The notes: a model not told the origin generated them from the letters alone. 64,000 nt of DNA from Dipteronia dyeriana (GCA_032871835.1 CM065300.1:106575088-106639087), one strand, 5' to 3'; numbered from the stretch's first letter, positions 33,301-46,895 are shown. Made by a program: numbers and translations.

Positions 33301-35238
33301 TGTTTTGTGCTAGAGTTGCACAACGGAAGAAAATTTTAAAACTTTTTAAAAATAATTAAACGACTCTATGAACCGTGTATGATATATAAGAATGAATAAA
33401 TACAAGATTCAAAATCATACTTCAATGCTAACTCCGTCATTCTTTAATTCTTAAATTTGCTTTCCGATTTGTATCACCGGATCTTCTTCGCTATATTTCA
33501 GGTTCTGATAACTGCGTGAGGACACGCCACGGACTTTAAGAAGTTGTATGCAGGTAGTAAAAACAACATAAAACAACTCTTGCTTTGTGATGGAGAATTC
33601 GGCTAACCATGAATGAAAATAAAATAAAAATAAACTTTTTTTTTCTTTTTGTTTTTCTATTGGTCGCATCCCTTTCTCCTTTATCTTTTGTTTTCACGTA
33701 TCTATGTTGTTTTCTCTAACTCTCAGTTACTTTAATTAAGAGTTTTTAAAGATACAAAACTACTTCAAGATAAATTTAGATTTTAAAATATCTAATTTTC
33801 AAAAAACTAATATCATCTATCTTGTTTAAAAATATCAAATATTTAAAAACAAAATAACATTATATCTTACATCATAATAGGGTTACTAGTGACCTAAATT
33901 AAATAGGATTCTAAATCTCATTTAATTCAATGTTGTCACTGTGACTTTAACCCATGAACTACTAAAGATTAAATAATCAATATTATTTTATATCTTTGAT
34001 TTGGTCTTGGTTCGAACAATTGACCTCTATAAAACAATTAATTCAATTAATAATTCATAATTATTAATACAATTAAGTAATCACGTTATTTAATATAATT
34101 AATTATTAATTCATTAATTAAATAGTCACATCATTTAATTAATTGCATGAATAAAATTCTTGTTACTTTCGTAACATAATTAATTAGATCATCCAATTAA
34201 TAAACTGTGACTATCGTTACCATCAACATTTCGAGCTCTTAAGGGTACCTAATGTACCCACAGTCTTGAGCTCCAATAATCCTTAGAAAAATTAATTAAA
34301 CTCTTTAATTAATATTTTATGATTATTAACCTTGGAGTTACTTCACTAAAAACCTGAGACTGTACTCTCATAACTATAGATGTTTTTTAAACAAACCAAA
34401 AACTCAGTGTCCATCGATATAGCTATGACATATGGTATGATCCTCTACAAGTAACTCATAATTAGAGCTAGGTCATAATGTCCGTTATACCCATCTAATT
34501 ATATCTTTTATATTAAGTATCATTGATTCTCAAATGAACAATTATATCCCTCATTTTTTACGAAAGAATAAGAGTGCTCTTAATTGTTCAAACCCCAGAT
34601 CAACCCTTAAGGGAACTACTTCTTTACTTCTCGTAAGAAGGAATAGATTCCACTATTGTGTACAGACCTTCCAGCCACAAGCCAAACCGCGATTCCAAGA
34701 TATGGAGATATTGACCGAGAATGTTACTATAATCTCACTCATTGTAAATCAAAAACCACGATCTAACCTGAAGGAGTTAACAAGACACTCAGGATTAAGA
34801 TCACCTATATACAGTAATCATTTGTCGATATATATGAATCTTCCCATGTAAGGAATATTGGTGAGAGATTCATATAGATCGTGACCCAGTCCTATATGAT
34901 CAAATCATATAAGGTACCTCCATTCTCATATCGCCATATGAGTAGTCAAGGAAAAAACCACTGTACATTATAGAATGGATCGTAGCTGCAGATTAACTAC
35001 AAATAAAGTATCCAACTTTATTTGCTCTCTACGGACTCTTTAGATTGCATGTCTCAAACTGAATTCCTCTGTATATGACACTCATATACTCAGTTTAAGA
35101 TTACATCCGGCAATCTTGGACGTTTAGCACACATTATATAAAGGTATGAGACATATTAATAGAAATAAAAGACTACTTCTTTTATTTATAATTTATCATC
35201 ATTTCCACATTACAAGCTTTAGGGTAAAAACCTCAATA
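33301..35238 (-). repeat. 5' LTR of a truncated minus-strand Copia element
   Basis: A diverged member of the family at 37214-39334. Recognisable shared blocks on the minus strand include the gatttgggtctttaatc-like middle portion and the region around 34400-35150 (complement of aaccaagatcta..., accacgatctaacc). The start is changed from tgttgggg to tattgagg. A primer site follows its end, so it was a 5' LTR. Coding sequence is lost. Confidence 0.8.
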
Positions 35239-36715
35239 GGGTGTGGTTTGGATAAGAAATTAAACACGCCATGTGGCATCAACAATTAAACACACCAGTT
35301 CAACCAAATTAAACACACTAGTACTACCCAATTAAACACACATATTTCCAACCCAATTAAACATACTGATACTACCCAATTAAACACACACCTATTTTAA
35401 ACTCATTTAAACAATGCAAGAAAGTCAAACAAATGCAAAGCAGTCATAGATGGACAATAGTAATGAAATAGCCACAATGTATCCAAAAAAAAGTATCATC
35501 AATAACAACACAAAACAGTAAAAACATTTATATAAAAACAAAAAGAAACTCAATCAAACAATGCATGAAATCCAACAAATATAAAGCAGCCATATATGGA
35601 CAACAACTTATTGAATTAACGTCATCAAGAATATAAACTTCGAAAACATTTAATAAACTCCAAAAATCATCGACCTTCGATCAACATTGAATAAATATAA
35701 GGATGTACAATAATCAATCTCAAAAATAATTGTAAGAATCACCCATTGGATAACAACTCTAATAAACTCCATATATGTGTAAAGTACCAAATATCAACAG
35801 TTCGCAACTATAACTTGAAACAAAAAGGAGAAATCTATAAATGAAATATTAATAATAAAGAAATAATAATGTGATTCTAATAACAACAAAAATAATAAAA
35901 CCCTAACCCAATCTCATATCCTTTTCTAATCTTAGTTCATGCTCAAAAACATGTAATCCAAATCAACTCATCTCTAATGATTCAAAACATAACAAAAAAA
36001 AACAAAAACACAAAAACATTGATCATATATGGAGGTTGAGATCAACATGCACATTTTCGATGAGATCAACATTCATAATTAGAGGCTTAGATCAACATTC
36101 ATTCAGACATTGATCATAATAGGTACGAATTTAAAGAATCATAACCCTAACACTTAAAAACCGTAAATCATAGGGTTTGTAAAGGGATTTCATTCCAAAA
36201 AAAATGTATAAATTTGCTAAGCACACATGCAATCTTCAATTCGAATCAACAAAATCCATTCGCTCTAAAAATGAAACCTAACCCTAACACTAGGCTTCTT
36301 CGGTCTAAAAGAGAGAAAATGAGAGATTTTGTAACAAATTAAAGCATGAAAATGGATTGAAAAAGGATTACATACCTTTTGCAGTTGGTTCTTGAATATT
36401 TACGAGAGAATCATATTTTTGTTGCGAGAGAAATCGATTTTGGTTTGGTCTTTGGTGTAAGATAAAGGAGTGAGAGAAGAGATTTTAAAGAAAGAAGAGA
36501 GAGAAGAGAGAAACAATACTGTTATGGGGTGTGAGATAAAGGAGAGATAGAATAGAGAGTTTTAGTATTTTAGACAACAAATAAGCAAAAGTAAAATAGA
36601 AAAATGAGGGGCAATTTTGTCTCTTTAGTGTATTTATTGGTAAAAACAATAGAAACACTGATGTTAGATCAATTTAAAAAATCCTCCAATTTGTTTGGTT
36701 AAAAAGGGTTATTTC

Positions 36716-36717
<2 letters not shown>
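35239..36717. other. Unassigned AT-rich interval
   Basis: About 1.5 kb without coding regions. Short aattaaacacac words repeat between 35260 and 35400, and the right part contains gagagaagag-type purine stretches (36460-36520). It might be a non-autonomous DNA element or intergenic DNA. I see no clear terminal repeats. Confidence 0.35.

Positions 36718-36750
<33 letters not shown>
36718..36750. repeat. (CT)n(TA)n microsatellite
   Basis: About 9 CT units followed by about 9 TA units, directly before the end of the pol-less SIRE-like element. The other end of that element also lies against a (TA)n run, suggesting insertion into a TA repeat. Confidence 0.9.
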
Positions 36751-36751
<1 letters not shown>

Positions 36752-36752
36752 G

Positions 36753-37213
36753 TGAGAAAATAAACCTTTAAAACGTGTCTAATAACCTAGAGGGGGGATG
36801 AATAGGTTATTATCAAGTCAATTACCAATTTTTCTTGATTAATCAATATTCAAAATTTACCCAATAAAACAAATATACAACATCAATTGTAAAGTGCAGA
36901 AAGATAAATAACACAAGGTGTATACGTGGAAAACCCTCCAAACGGGAAAAAAACCACAGGCCATTAAGTAAGCCACACTCGATTACAGAAATCCACGATA
37001 TGAGTGAAAGGTTACACCCTCAAGTGATACTCGGACTCACTCTCGACAACCTCAAGATATGGCCACTACCACTCACCACTCTTGGTTCAGTCCTAGGTGA
37101 TATCCCCTGATCCACTACTCTTGGCTTGAACACCTCCTACTCTACCCCTCGGGCCTTTCACAATGGCACCCAACCAATTGTTTGCCAACCCACCCTTGGT
37201 TGTAAGACTTGAT
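36753..37213 (-). repeat. 3' LTR of element 3, distal part
   Basis: Matches 52160-52620 (aataaacctttaaaac, taacctagaggggg, ggaaaaccctccaa). It is broken at 37213 by the start of the nested Copia element and continues at 47527. Confidence 0.9.
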
Positions 37214-39334
37214 TGTTGGGGTTTATGTCCTAAAGATGTAATTTGTAAATGGATTTACGAAATAAATAAAAGGAAAAGTTCAATTCATTCTTGTTGTGTT
37301 GTTTATTTTATAACTTGTGCATATACTTAACATCCAAGATTGCCAGATGTAATCTCTAACTTGTATATGAGTGTCATATACGGATAGATACAGTAATAGA
37401 CGTGCAATTTAAAAAGTCTATAGATAGCAAATAAAGTTGGGTACTCTATTTATGGTTAATCTATAGTTGCGGTCCATTTCGTAATGTACGATGATTGTAT
37501 CCTGATTCATTCATATGAGATATAGGAATGGAGGCACCTTGTATGATGTGATCATATAAAACTGGGCCATGATCTATATGAATCTCTCACCAAGATCCGT
37601 TTACCGATGATATTTATATATATCAACTAATGATGGCTATATGGGGGTGATCTTAATCCTGAGTGTCTTATCGACTCCTTCAGGTTAGATCGTGGTCTTT
37701 GATATACCATGGGTGAGGTCAGATGTTGTTCCCGATCAATATGCTCCGTATGTTGGGATTACGGTTTGGCTTGTGGCTGGAAAGGTTTGTACACAATAGT
37801 GGAATCCATTCCTTCTTGTGAGAAGTAGATGGTAGTTCCCTTAAGGGTTGATTCGAGGCTTGGACAATATGAAAGCTCTCCTAATTCCGTAAGGAAATAG
37901 GATTTATTGTCTATTAGAGAATCAACGATACTTAAAGGATATATGTAATTAGAGGGGTATAACGGACATTATGACCCAGCTCTAATTATGAACTACTGTA
38001 GAGGATCACACCATATGTAATAGCTATATCGATGGACACTGAGTTGTATCGGTTTGTGTAAAAGCGTCTACAGTTGAGAGAATGTAGCTTCGGGTTTTTA
38101 TTGGAATAACACCAGAGTTAATAGTCAAAGAATATTAATTAAAGAGTTTAATTAATGGTTCCAAGGATTATTGGAGCTCAAAATAATGTGAGTCCATTAG
38201 GTCCCCTTGCTAGCCCGATCAATTTAGGTAACAAATGTCGCGGTTAATTAATTGGACAATTAATTGGATTGTCCAATTAATTGTGTTACAAAAGTGACAC
38301 GTATATATTCGGAAATTAATTGAATAATGAAATTATTTAATTAATGAATGTTGATAATTAAATTAATTAAATAATTAGATTATTTAATTATATTGATAAT
38401 AATGAATTATTAATTAACAATTAATTGGAGGGTGTTAGTTGATATACGGATTTAGGTGAAGATAAAACAATAGGATAATTTTATTTTTACTAAATCACTT
38501 ATCTAAGTATTTGAATTTAAGTTTAAATTTAAAATACTTATTATCACTTTAAATATATTAGATATTTGAAAAGGATAATTAAAAGATATATATCAATTAA
38601 TAACACAATAGATTGCATTGGTTGCAAATTGTTGAGTGCACATGAAACATTAGTCAAATGAAGAATTTACGTAGGATGCAAATACTTGATACACATATAA
38701 GATATATATATAAACGGAAGTGCAATTGTTTTTTCTTAGTTTGATAAAAAAAAGGTTGATTTTTTTTGTGCCTGATACATAAAAAAAATTGCATCAGATG
38801 ATTTTTTTTTGGTGTCCGTTAAAGAGAGAGATCATGAAAAACAAAAGTTGTTTTTTTTTTGCATGTAATTGGCACAGTGATACAAAAACGAAAATATATA
38901 TATATATATATTGTTTCATGTTTTATGTGTTTTTAAAACACATAGAAGAAAGAGTTTCTTCAAGTCTTTTCTCTACATCCTCCATTCAAGTTCCTGAGAC
39001 CGTGACGTGCCCATACGCAGTTACCAGTCCCGAAAGATAGCAAGGAAGATCGAGTGGTTCAGACAGGAGCATAACATAAAGTGAAGAAGCCTCTAAACGT
39101 TGGTAAGATTGGTTCAGACAGGAGCATATTGTAAAGTGAAGGAGCCTCCAAACGTTGGTAAGGTTTTCTTCTTCTCCTTATATTGATTATAATTTCCTGT
39201 GTTTACATATTGTATGTATTAGTTTCGAAAAATAATTACGATCCAAAGTTCACTGGTCCCAGATACAGATTATGATATGTATACAAATTTTAAAACCTAG
39301 TTCCGCTGTTTAACCGGTGAACAGGGTTCCAAAA
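37214..39334 (+). repeat. 5' LTR of Copia element 2
   Basis: Starts tgttggggtttatg, ends ggttccaaaa (the 3' LTR has ggttccaaca). It contains two copies of the roughly 60-bp block ending caaacgttggtaag. It is paired with 45380-47526 with scattered substitutions and small indels. Confidence 0.92.
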
Positions 39335-39336
39335 AT

Positions 39337-39348
39337 TGGTATCAGAGC
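39337..39348 (+). other. Primer binding site of Copia element 2
   Basis: tggtatcagagc, an exact complement of the 3' end of initiator methionine tRNA, 2 bp after the LTR. Confidence 0.93.
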
Positions 39349-40899
39349 CTAGTTTTATTTTCGGAACAGGAAATTGTTTTCGATACTCCTGTATGTATGA
39401 TTGTGTAGGTACAATTTAAATTGACTGTATGTTGTTTTTGTATGTATATTAACTTCTTTTTTAATTTATAAAAATATGATTGATCGTTAATTATATGGTA
39501 CTGTGGATTTAGGGTTTATGGGTTGTATTATTATTATTATTTTGTTTATATTTTTTTTTTACTTTTATTGTATTGTAAAAAAAATGTAATATATATTGAA
39601 AACCTGGAAAAATCACGAAGAAGGATTCATGAGATGAATTGGAGTGACCTGAAGAGACTGGAAGACTCGAAAATTATAAGAAGACCAAGGAATGACATGG
39701 GGGTATTTTTGTAATTTTATATTCTAATTTTTTTAGGTTAAATAATTCACAGTACTCGATCAATTCAGGTATGCTTTATAATAAGTGATGATAAAAGGAT
39801 TGTCATGCATACGTATGTCATTTAGATTATATATGTCTACACAAATATATTTGATATGTTATACATGCATCATAACCTGATATTTTATGTATTTTTTTTA
39901 ATGTGATTAAAATGGGTAAATTCATAAATTGGCTATGAAAATGTGATAAGTTTTTTTTAATGGTTAAAAAACTTGGTAATTCTCATTAATATTAATCTAG
40001 TTATTAAAGAGTTTAATAAGTTAGATTAATAGGGTCATTTATTGTAATTAGGATTAATATGATTAATTACCTATTAATAAATGAACCGAATAAAGAGTTA
40101 GAGTTTTAATTGTTAAAACTTGGTAAACACTATCATAATAATCTGACCTTAGTAAATAGTTTACTGAATCTTAGATTGTTCACTAATAGATTAGATTTTT
40201 AATTGTTGAAAATCATTAATAATTTATTAATTAATTAGAATTTGGTTCTAATTAGTTAATGCGCTAGATAATTTGATTAAAGTTACTCGTTTAATCCAGT
40301 AGATTCTAGGTGCATTAACGATTAATAGAAAACCTATTTTTAAAATAGTGAGTGGGAGAGGGATATATGACATATATATCCCGCGGTCTCCATCATTAGT
40401 TCAACACCGTGAGATCCGAGTGGGGCCTCGTGATGGCTTTGCTTTCGTCCTCCCTAAGGAGGGTTTCCACAAAGGTCAATACCAAAGTTGACTTTCAAAC
40501 GGATAGGATTTCTGAGGGTATTTCGGGATTGACCGACCCTAAAGCGGTAATTCTCAAGTTAAGCTCGTGAGATCTGAAATGGTAGGTTACACTCACGAAG
40601 GTTTTGATTAAGTTTGTTAATTAAAACTTGACTGAATGAATGATGGTTGAATGTTATGGAATAAGAGTTATTCTAGAATATCATTTGATTGAGAATGTCT
40701 CGGTCCAACATGCAAAGACTTGACTGACCTTAAGGCGGCACTTCTTTGTGGTATGTTGGATTGTCGTGGTATAGCAACTAGTTTTAGGGTAGTTCTAGTT
40801 TGTTAAACATGTTCATGCATCATGTTTAAATTTGTGCCAAAGCACTCGCACTTGTTTTAAATAAATGACTGAATGAATGTTTTATTTATTTCAACAATA
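39349..40899 (+). other. Leader of Copia element 2
   Basis: About 1.5 kb, AT-rich, non-coding. The small ORF at 39523-39714 has no domain. Nothing else is recognised. Confidence 0.6.
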
Positions 40900-41690
40900 A
40901 TGTCTTCTGCATTACTTCAAATCCTCGCAAATGACATATTAACTGGTGATAACTACACTAAGTGGAAACTTAACATTAATGCAATTTTGGTCACTAAAGA
41001 CCTCAAGTTTGTGCTTACTGAGGAATGTCCTCCAACGTCTGCTACCAATGCCACATGAACTGTTCGTCAGGCATACGAGCGATGGGTCTCATTTGATGAG
41101 AAGGCCCGAACATATCTGTTGGCTTCAATGACAGACGTGATTGTCACAAAGCACGAAGCAACGACTTCAGCATTCAAAATCATGGAGTCATTGCAAGCTA
41201 TGTTTGGGCAGCCCTCCAAGCAAAAGCGACACGAAGTTGTTCGTTCCGCTATGCTAGCTCATATGAAGGAAGGTACATCAGTTCGGGAACATGTCTTGAG
41301 CATGATGTCCTACTTCAACGAGGCAGAAGTCAATGGTGGGGCCATTGACAAACCCAGTCAAGTGAGCATCATACTGACAACTCTTTCGAAGAGTTTCGAC
41401 CAGTTTAAGAGTAACTACGAGATGAAAAAGTTAAGGTTCAATCTCATACAGTTGCTCAATGAGCTCACTACCTTTGAGTCCTTGACTAAGGACAACAAGG
41501 GTAAGACCGGTGAGGTAAATGTTGCTGAACCATCTTCATCTAATAATAAGAAGAGGAAGAGGTTTACTGGGAAAGTGAATTGTAAGGCCAAACCCAAGAA
41601 AGCCCAAAGCAAGAAGAAGTCCAAGAAAAGTAAATATGATTTACTTATTCTTGAGTCGTGTTTAGTGGAAGATGATTCTTCACCCTGGAT
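40900..41690 (+). pseudogene. Gag of Copia element 2
   Basis: From the ATG at 40900 the frame encodes a UBN2-type Copia gag: LTGDNYTKWKLNINAIL at the N-terminus, then TSAFKIMESLQAMFG, HEVVRSAMLAHMKEGTSV and QVSIILTTLSKSFDQFKSNY. One TGA stop lies at 41056. The C-terminus is a Lys-rich basic stretch (KKAQSKKKSKKSK) that passes straight to the protease spacer (YDLLILESCLVEDD). The CX2CX4HX4C zinc knuckle normally found between these two is absent. Confidence 0.85.
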
Positions 41691-42960
41691 AGTTGATTCG
41701 GGGGCCACTAACCATGTTTGTTCTTATTTACAATGGACTGATTCTTGGACACAGTTAGAGGAGCAAGCATTCTCAATGCGTGTGGGGTCAGGGGATGTCG
41801 TGTCGGCACGAGCAGTGGGCGTAATTAGATTACATTTTTTTGTAATAATTATATTTTGTTGGACAATGTATTTTATATGCCTGGGTTTACACGGAATTTG
41901 ATTTCCGTTTCTAAGTTGTTAAAACAAAAATATTATGTTTCTTTTAATAATAAGTATGTTATTATTAGAAAAAATGGTCTGAATATTTGTTCAGGAATTA
42001 ATGAAAACAATTTATATGTGTTAAGACCGTTAACACATACTACACTGCTCAACACTAAAATGTTTAAGGTTGAAAAACCAAAAACTAAACGACATAAGAT
42101 TTCTCCAGATAATGACACGTATCTCTAGCATTTAAGGCTTGGTCATATCAACCTTGACAGGATAAATAGACTAGTAAAAAGCGGACCTATAAGTGAGTTA
42201 AAGGTTGGTACCTTACCTGTTTGCGAATCTTGTCTGGAAGATAAGATGACTAATAGACCTTTTACTAGAAAAGAGCTTAGAGTTAAAGAACCGTTAGAGC
42301 TTATACATACAGACATTTGCGGACCGATGAATGTTAAAGATAATGGTGGTTATGAGTATTATATCACCTTTATAGATGACTACTCAAGATACAGATAAGT
42401 TTACCTCATGCAACGAAAGTCAGAAACATTTAAAATGTTCAAAGAATTTCAAGGTGAAGTTGAGAATCAATTAGATGGGACTATCAAGTCACTATGATCG
42501 GATCATAGTAGTGAGTACCTTGACCAAGAGTTTGAAGACTTCATGGTCGAGTATGGGATAGTTTTCCAACTCAACACTCTCGGTACACCTCAGCAAAATG
42601 GTGTAGCGGAGAGGAGAAATAAAACCCTAATGGAAATGGTGAGATCTATGATTAGTTTCTCATCATTACCAAATTCCTTCTGGGATATGCGTTACAAACA
42701 GCGGCATACATTTTGAATGTGGTGACATCCAAATCTGTTCCTAAGACTCCCCTAGAGTTGTGGAATGGTCGTAAAGCTAGTTTGTGACATTTCCGCATAT
42801 GGGGGTGTCCAGCACACGTGCTGAAGAACAGAACTGAAAAGCTAGACTCTAAGTCTGTTGTCTACCTGTTTGTAGGATACTCTGAAGAGACCAGAGGTGG
42901 ACACTTCTATAGTCCCGAAGATATCAAAGTATTTGCATAAACAAATGCAACGTTTCTTAA
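41680..42960 (+). pseudogene. Protease and integrase of Copia element 2
   Basis: The protease active site WIVDSGATNHVC is intact (about 41687). A frameshift lies near 41850; the other frame then carries the end of the protease region (MPGFTRNLISVSKLL) to a stop at 42126. The GAG-pre-integrase block (HLRLGHINL, VCESCLEDKM) and the integrase core follow (HTDICGPM, SDHSSEYL, PQQNGVAERRNKTL), so the DDE residues are recognisable. Further stops occur at about 42397 and 42495 and frame changes after 42690. It is not translatable as one protein. Confidence 0.85.
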
Positions 42961-43188
42961 GGACAATTACATTAGTGACCATAAACCTCATTCCAAGATT
43001 GCATTAAATGAATTGGAGCCTGGTGAGACTAATGTTTCACAACAAGAGTTGTTGATCAACATACATCTGAGAGTCAGATAGTTTCTGATCAAAATACACT
43101 ACCATCTAGACGTAGTGAGAGGGTTGTGAGACAACCTGAATGCTATTTAGGTATAGGTGAGGAATAAGGTGTTATCTTTGCTGATAGT

Positions 43189-44088
43189 GTGGATGATCCA
43201 TTGACATTTGAGAATGCAATGGAAGATCATGATAAAGAAGAATGGCTTAAAGCCATGAATCTCGATATGGAGTTCATGTACTCTAACTCAGTATGGGATC
43301 TTGTAGACTTACCAGATGGGGTAAAACCTATAGGGTGTAAGTGGATCTACAAGAGAAAGAGAGGAGACGGAAAGGTAGAGACCTTCAAGGCAAGGCTAGT
43401 GGCTAAGGGCTATACCTAGAAAGAGGGGGTCGATTATGAAGAGACCTTCTCCCCAGTAGCCATGTTTAAGTCTATTAGGATTCTTTTATATATTGTTGCA
43501 TATTTCGATTACGAAATTTGGCAAATGGACGTCAAGACTGCAGTCTTGAATGGAAATCTTGATAAGAGCATTTATACAATGCAACCAGAGGGATTCATGT
43601 CTCCAGATCAAGAGCAAAAGGTTTGCAAGCTACAAAGGTACATCTATGGATTTAAACAAGCATCTAGATCTTGGAACATTAGGTTTGATGATATGATCAA
43701 AACCTATGGCTTCGAGCAGAACGTCGATGAGCCTTGTGTCTACAAGCGCATCATTGATAAGAAAGTAGTTTTCTTGGTCCTATACGTAGATGATATCCTA
43801 CTCATTGGGAATAATGTGGGAGTGTTGTCTGAAGTAAAGAGCTGGCTTGCTTGCCAATTCCAAATGAAAGATTTAGGAGAGGCGAGTTATGTTCTAGGGA
43901 TCCAACTTATAAGGGATCGTAAGAACAAACTCATAGCACTGTCTCAGGCATCATATATCGACAAGATTCTTATACGATATTTGATGCAAAACTCCAAGAA
44001 AGGTAATTTACCTTATAGGCATGGAATTCACTTGTCTAAGGAACAATGTCCTAAGACACCTCAAGAAGTTAAGGATATGAGACGTGTA
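43189..44088 (+). pseudogene. Reverse transcriptase of Copia element 2, N-terminal and palm part
   Basis: Motifs in order: WLKAMNLDMEFMYSN, GCKWIYKRKRG, KARLVAKGYT, a TAG stop at 43420, FSPVAMFKSIRILL, MDVKTAVLNGNLD, YGFKQASRSWN, the catalytic LYVDDILLIGN (about 43780), and LGEASYVLGIQL. The frame is then broken by the MITE inserted after 44088. The sequence to the right of the MITE continues the same protein. Confidence 0.88.
44081..44088. repeat. 8-bp target site duplication of the MITE
   Basis: GACGTGTA here and GACGTGTA at 44677-44684, identical. Eight bp is diagnostic for hAT-superfamily insertion. Confidence 0.95.
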
Positions 44089-44676
44089 TAGGGATGGCAA
44101 TTAGACCCGGACCCGTGAGTACCGAACCGAACCCGAACCGCTTGGGTCTGGTCTAGGTCCTCACATTTGGGTCGCGGGTCAGGTCTGGGTCCAAAATAAT
44201 GGACTCGGGTCTGGGTCTAAGTCAAAAACCTGGACCCGGACCCATGTACCCGATTAGTATAAAACATCTTTATTATTTCAATTTGTATGGTTATTTCAAT
44301 TCTCAACCAAATAGTCAATTATCTTTATTATTTTGTTTTATTTCAGTCCAAGTTAATTATTCATTTATTAAACAAGTTTTACCGGTTAAAAATTGAATAT
44401 GTAAAAATAAAAATTGAAAGAAAAAATGGAAAATGTGAGTTTTATTAAAGGTTTTACGGGTTCGCGGGTCCATGGGTCTGTGGGTCTGTGGGTCTGCGGG
44501 TCCAGACCTAGACCCATGAATTTTCGTGGGTCCTCTAGGCAGGTCTGGGTCTGCTAAAGACCAGCGAGTCCAGACCCGAACCCCAACCAGAAAATTTTCA
44601 GGGGTCTGGGTCTGGGTCTGGGTCTAGGTCTAGGTCTGGTAAGACCCGACCCAAACCCGACCCATTGCCATCCCTA
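44089..44676. mobile_element. hAT-type MITE
   Basis: 588 bp with terminal inverted repeats tagggatggcaat / attgccatcccta and a perfect 8-bp duplication. The terminal regions are full of gggtctgggtc and gacccggaccc words, which form longer subterminal inverted repeats, while the centre is AT-rich (44250-44440). It has no transposase and is non-autonomous. The tagggatggcaa end is common among plant hAT elements. Disregarding the insert and one duplication copy, the flanking RT frame is continuous, so it landed in a then-open frame. Confidence 0.95.
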
Positions 44677-44684
44677 GACGTGTA

Positions 44685-45365
44685 CCCTATGCATCGGCAG
44701 TAGGTAGTCTCATATATGCTATGTTATGCACGAGACCGGACATCTGCTATACAGTAGAAGTAGTCAGCAAATACCAGTCCAACCCAGGATTGGATCATTG
44801 GGTTGCTGTCAAGACAATTCTCAAGTATCTTCGGAGAACGATAGACTATATGCTAGTGTATTCCGTGCAGGGTTTGATCCCGTTAGGATACATGAATTCT
44901 AATTTTCAGTCAAACAGGGATTCTAGGAAATTCACGTCTGGATCAGTATTCACCATAAGTGGTGGAGCCATTGTATGGAGAAGTATCAAGAAATCTTGCA
45001 TTGCTGACTCCACCATGGAGGCCGAATATATAGCCGCTTGTGAAGCTGCTAAAGAGGTTGTTTGGCTCTGTAAGTTCTTGAGTGATCTGGAAGTTGTTCC
45101 AGATCTGGATAGGCCTATCACACTTTATTGTGATAATAGTGGTGTTGTGGCTAATTCCAAAGAACTAAGAAGCCACAAAAGAGGGAAGCATATAGAGAGA
45201 AAGTATCATCTCATTAGAAAGATAATGTAGAGAGGAGATGTGATCGTCACAAAGATAGCCTCACAAGACAATCATGTTGATCCATTTACAAAGACCTTAC
45301 CGGCTAAAGTGTTTTTGGGTCACCTAGATGGTCTAGGGTTACGAGACATGCCTTACATGCTTTAG
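44685..45365 (+). pseudogene. RT C-terminus and RNase H of Copia element 2
   Basis: Continuation of pol after the MITE: YASAVGSLIYAM and TRPDICYTVEVVSKYQSNPG (end of RT), TSGSVFTISGGAIVW, STMEAEYIAACEAAKEVVWL, then LYCDNSGVVANSKELRSHKRG and HIERKYHLIRK of RNase H. A TAG at 45228 precedes the last block (DPFTKTLPAKVF, GHLDGLGLRDM). RNase H acidic residues appear to be in place. Confidence 0.88.
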
Positions 45366-45367
45366 TG

Positions 45368-45378
45368 CAAGTGGGAGA
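45368..45378 (+). other. Polypurine tract of Copia element 2
   Basis: caagtgggaga immediately before the 3' LTR start tgttgggg. Confidence 0.85.
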
Positions 45379-45379
45379 T

Positions 45380-46858
45380 TGTTGGGGTTTATGCCTTAAA
45401 GATGTAATTTGTAAATGATTTTATGAAAGAAAAAAAAGAAGGAAAAGTTCAATTCATTCTTGTTGTGTTGTTTATTTTATAACTTGTGCATATATTTAAA
45501 ATCCAAGATTGCCGGATGTAATCTCGAACTGTGTATATGAGTGTCATATACGGATGGATACAGTAAAAGATGTGCAATCTAAAGAGTCCATAGATAGCAA
45601 ATAATGCTCGGTACTTTATTTATGGTTAATCTATAGCTGCGGTCCATTCCGTAATGTACGATGATTCTATCCTGAATCATTCATATGAGATATAGGAATG
45701 GAGGCACCTTGTATGATGTGATCATTTAGGACTGGGCCATGATCTATATGAATCTCTCACCAAGATCTGTTTACCGATGAGATTCATATATATCAACTAA
45801 AGATGGCTATATGTGGGTGATCTTAATCCTGAGTGTCTTATCGACTCCTTCAGGTTAGATCGTGGTCTTTGATATACCATAGGTGAGGTCAGATGCAGTT
45901 CCTGATCAATATGCTCCGTATGTTTGGATTGCGGTTTGGCTTGTGACTGGAAAGGTTTTTACACAATAGTGGAATCCATTCCTTATTGTGAGAAGTAGAT
46001 GGTAGTTCCCTTAAGGGTTAATTCGGGGCTTGGACAATATGAGCGTTCTCCTAATTCCGTAAGGAAATAGGATTTATTGTCCATTAGAGAATCAATGGTA
46101 CTTAAAGGATATATGTAATCAGAGGGGTACAACGGACATTATGATCCAACTCTAATTATGAACTACTCTGGAGGATCACACCATATGTAATATCTATATC
46201 GATGGACATCGAGTTGTATCGGTCTGTGTAAAAGTGTCTACAGTTGAGAGAATGCAGTTTCGGGTTTTTAGTGGAATAACACCGAAGTTAATAGTCAATG
46301 AATATTAATAATTAAAGAGTTTAATTAATGATTCCAAAGATTATTGGAGCTCAAAATACTGTGGGTCTATTAGGTCCCCTTGCTAACCCGATCGATTTAG
46401 GTAACAAGGGTCACGATTAATTAATTGGATTGTCCAATTAATTGTGTTACAAAAGTGACACGTATATATTCGGAAATTAATTGAATAATGAGATTATTTA
46501 ATTAATGAATGTTAATAGTTAAATTAATTAAATAATTAGATTATTTAATTATATTGATAATTATGAATTATTAATTAACTATTAATTGAAGGGTGTTCAT
46601 TGATATATGGATTTAGGCGAAGATAAAATAATAGGATTATTTTATTTTTACTAAATCATTTATCTAAGTATTTGAATTTAAGTTTAAATTTAAAATACTT
46701 ATTATCACTTTTAATATATTAGATATATTTGAAAAGGATAATTAAAATATATATATCAATTAATAACACAAGAGATTGCATTGGATGTAATTGGTGAGTG
46801 CACATGAAACATTAGTCAAAAGAAGAATTTACATAGGATGCAAATACTTGATACACAC

Positions 46859-46895
<37 letters not shown>

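Noticed and set aside
35239..36750. Possible Mutator-like or other DNA transposon
   Set aside because: No matching terminal inverted repeats or target duplication could be found by eye, and no transposase sequence.
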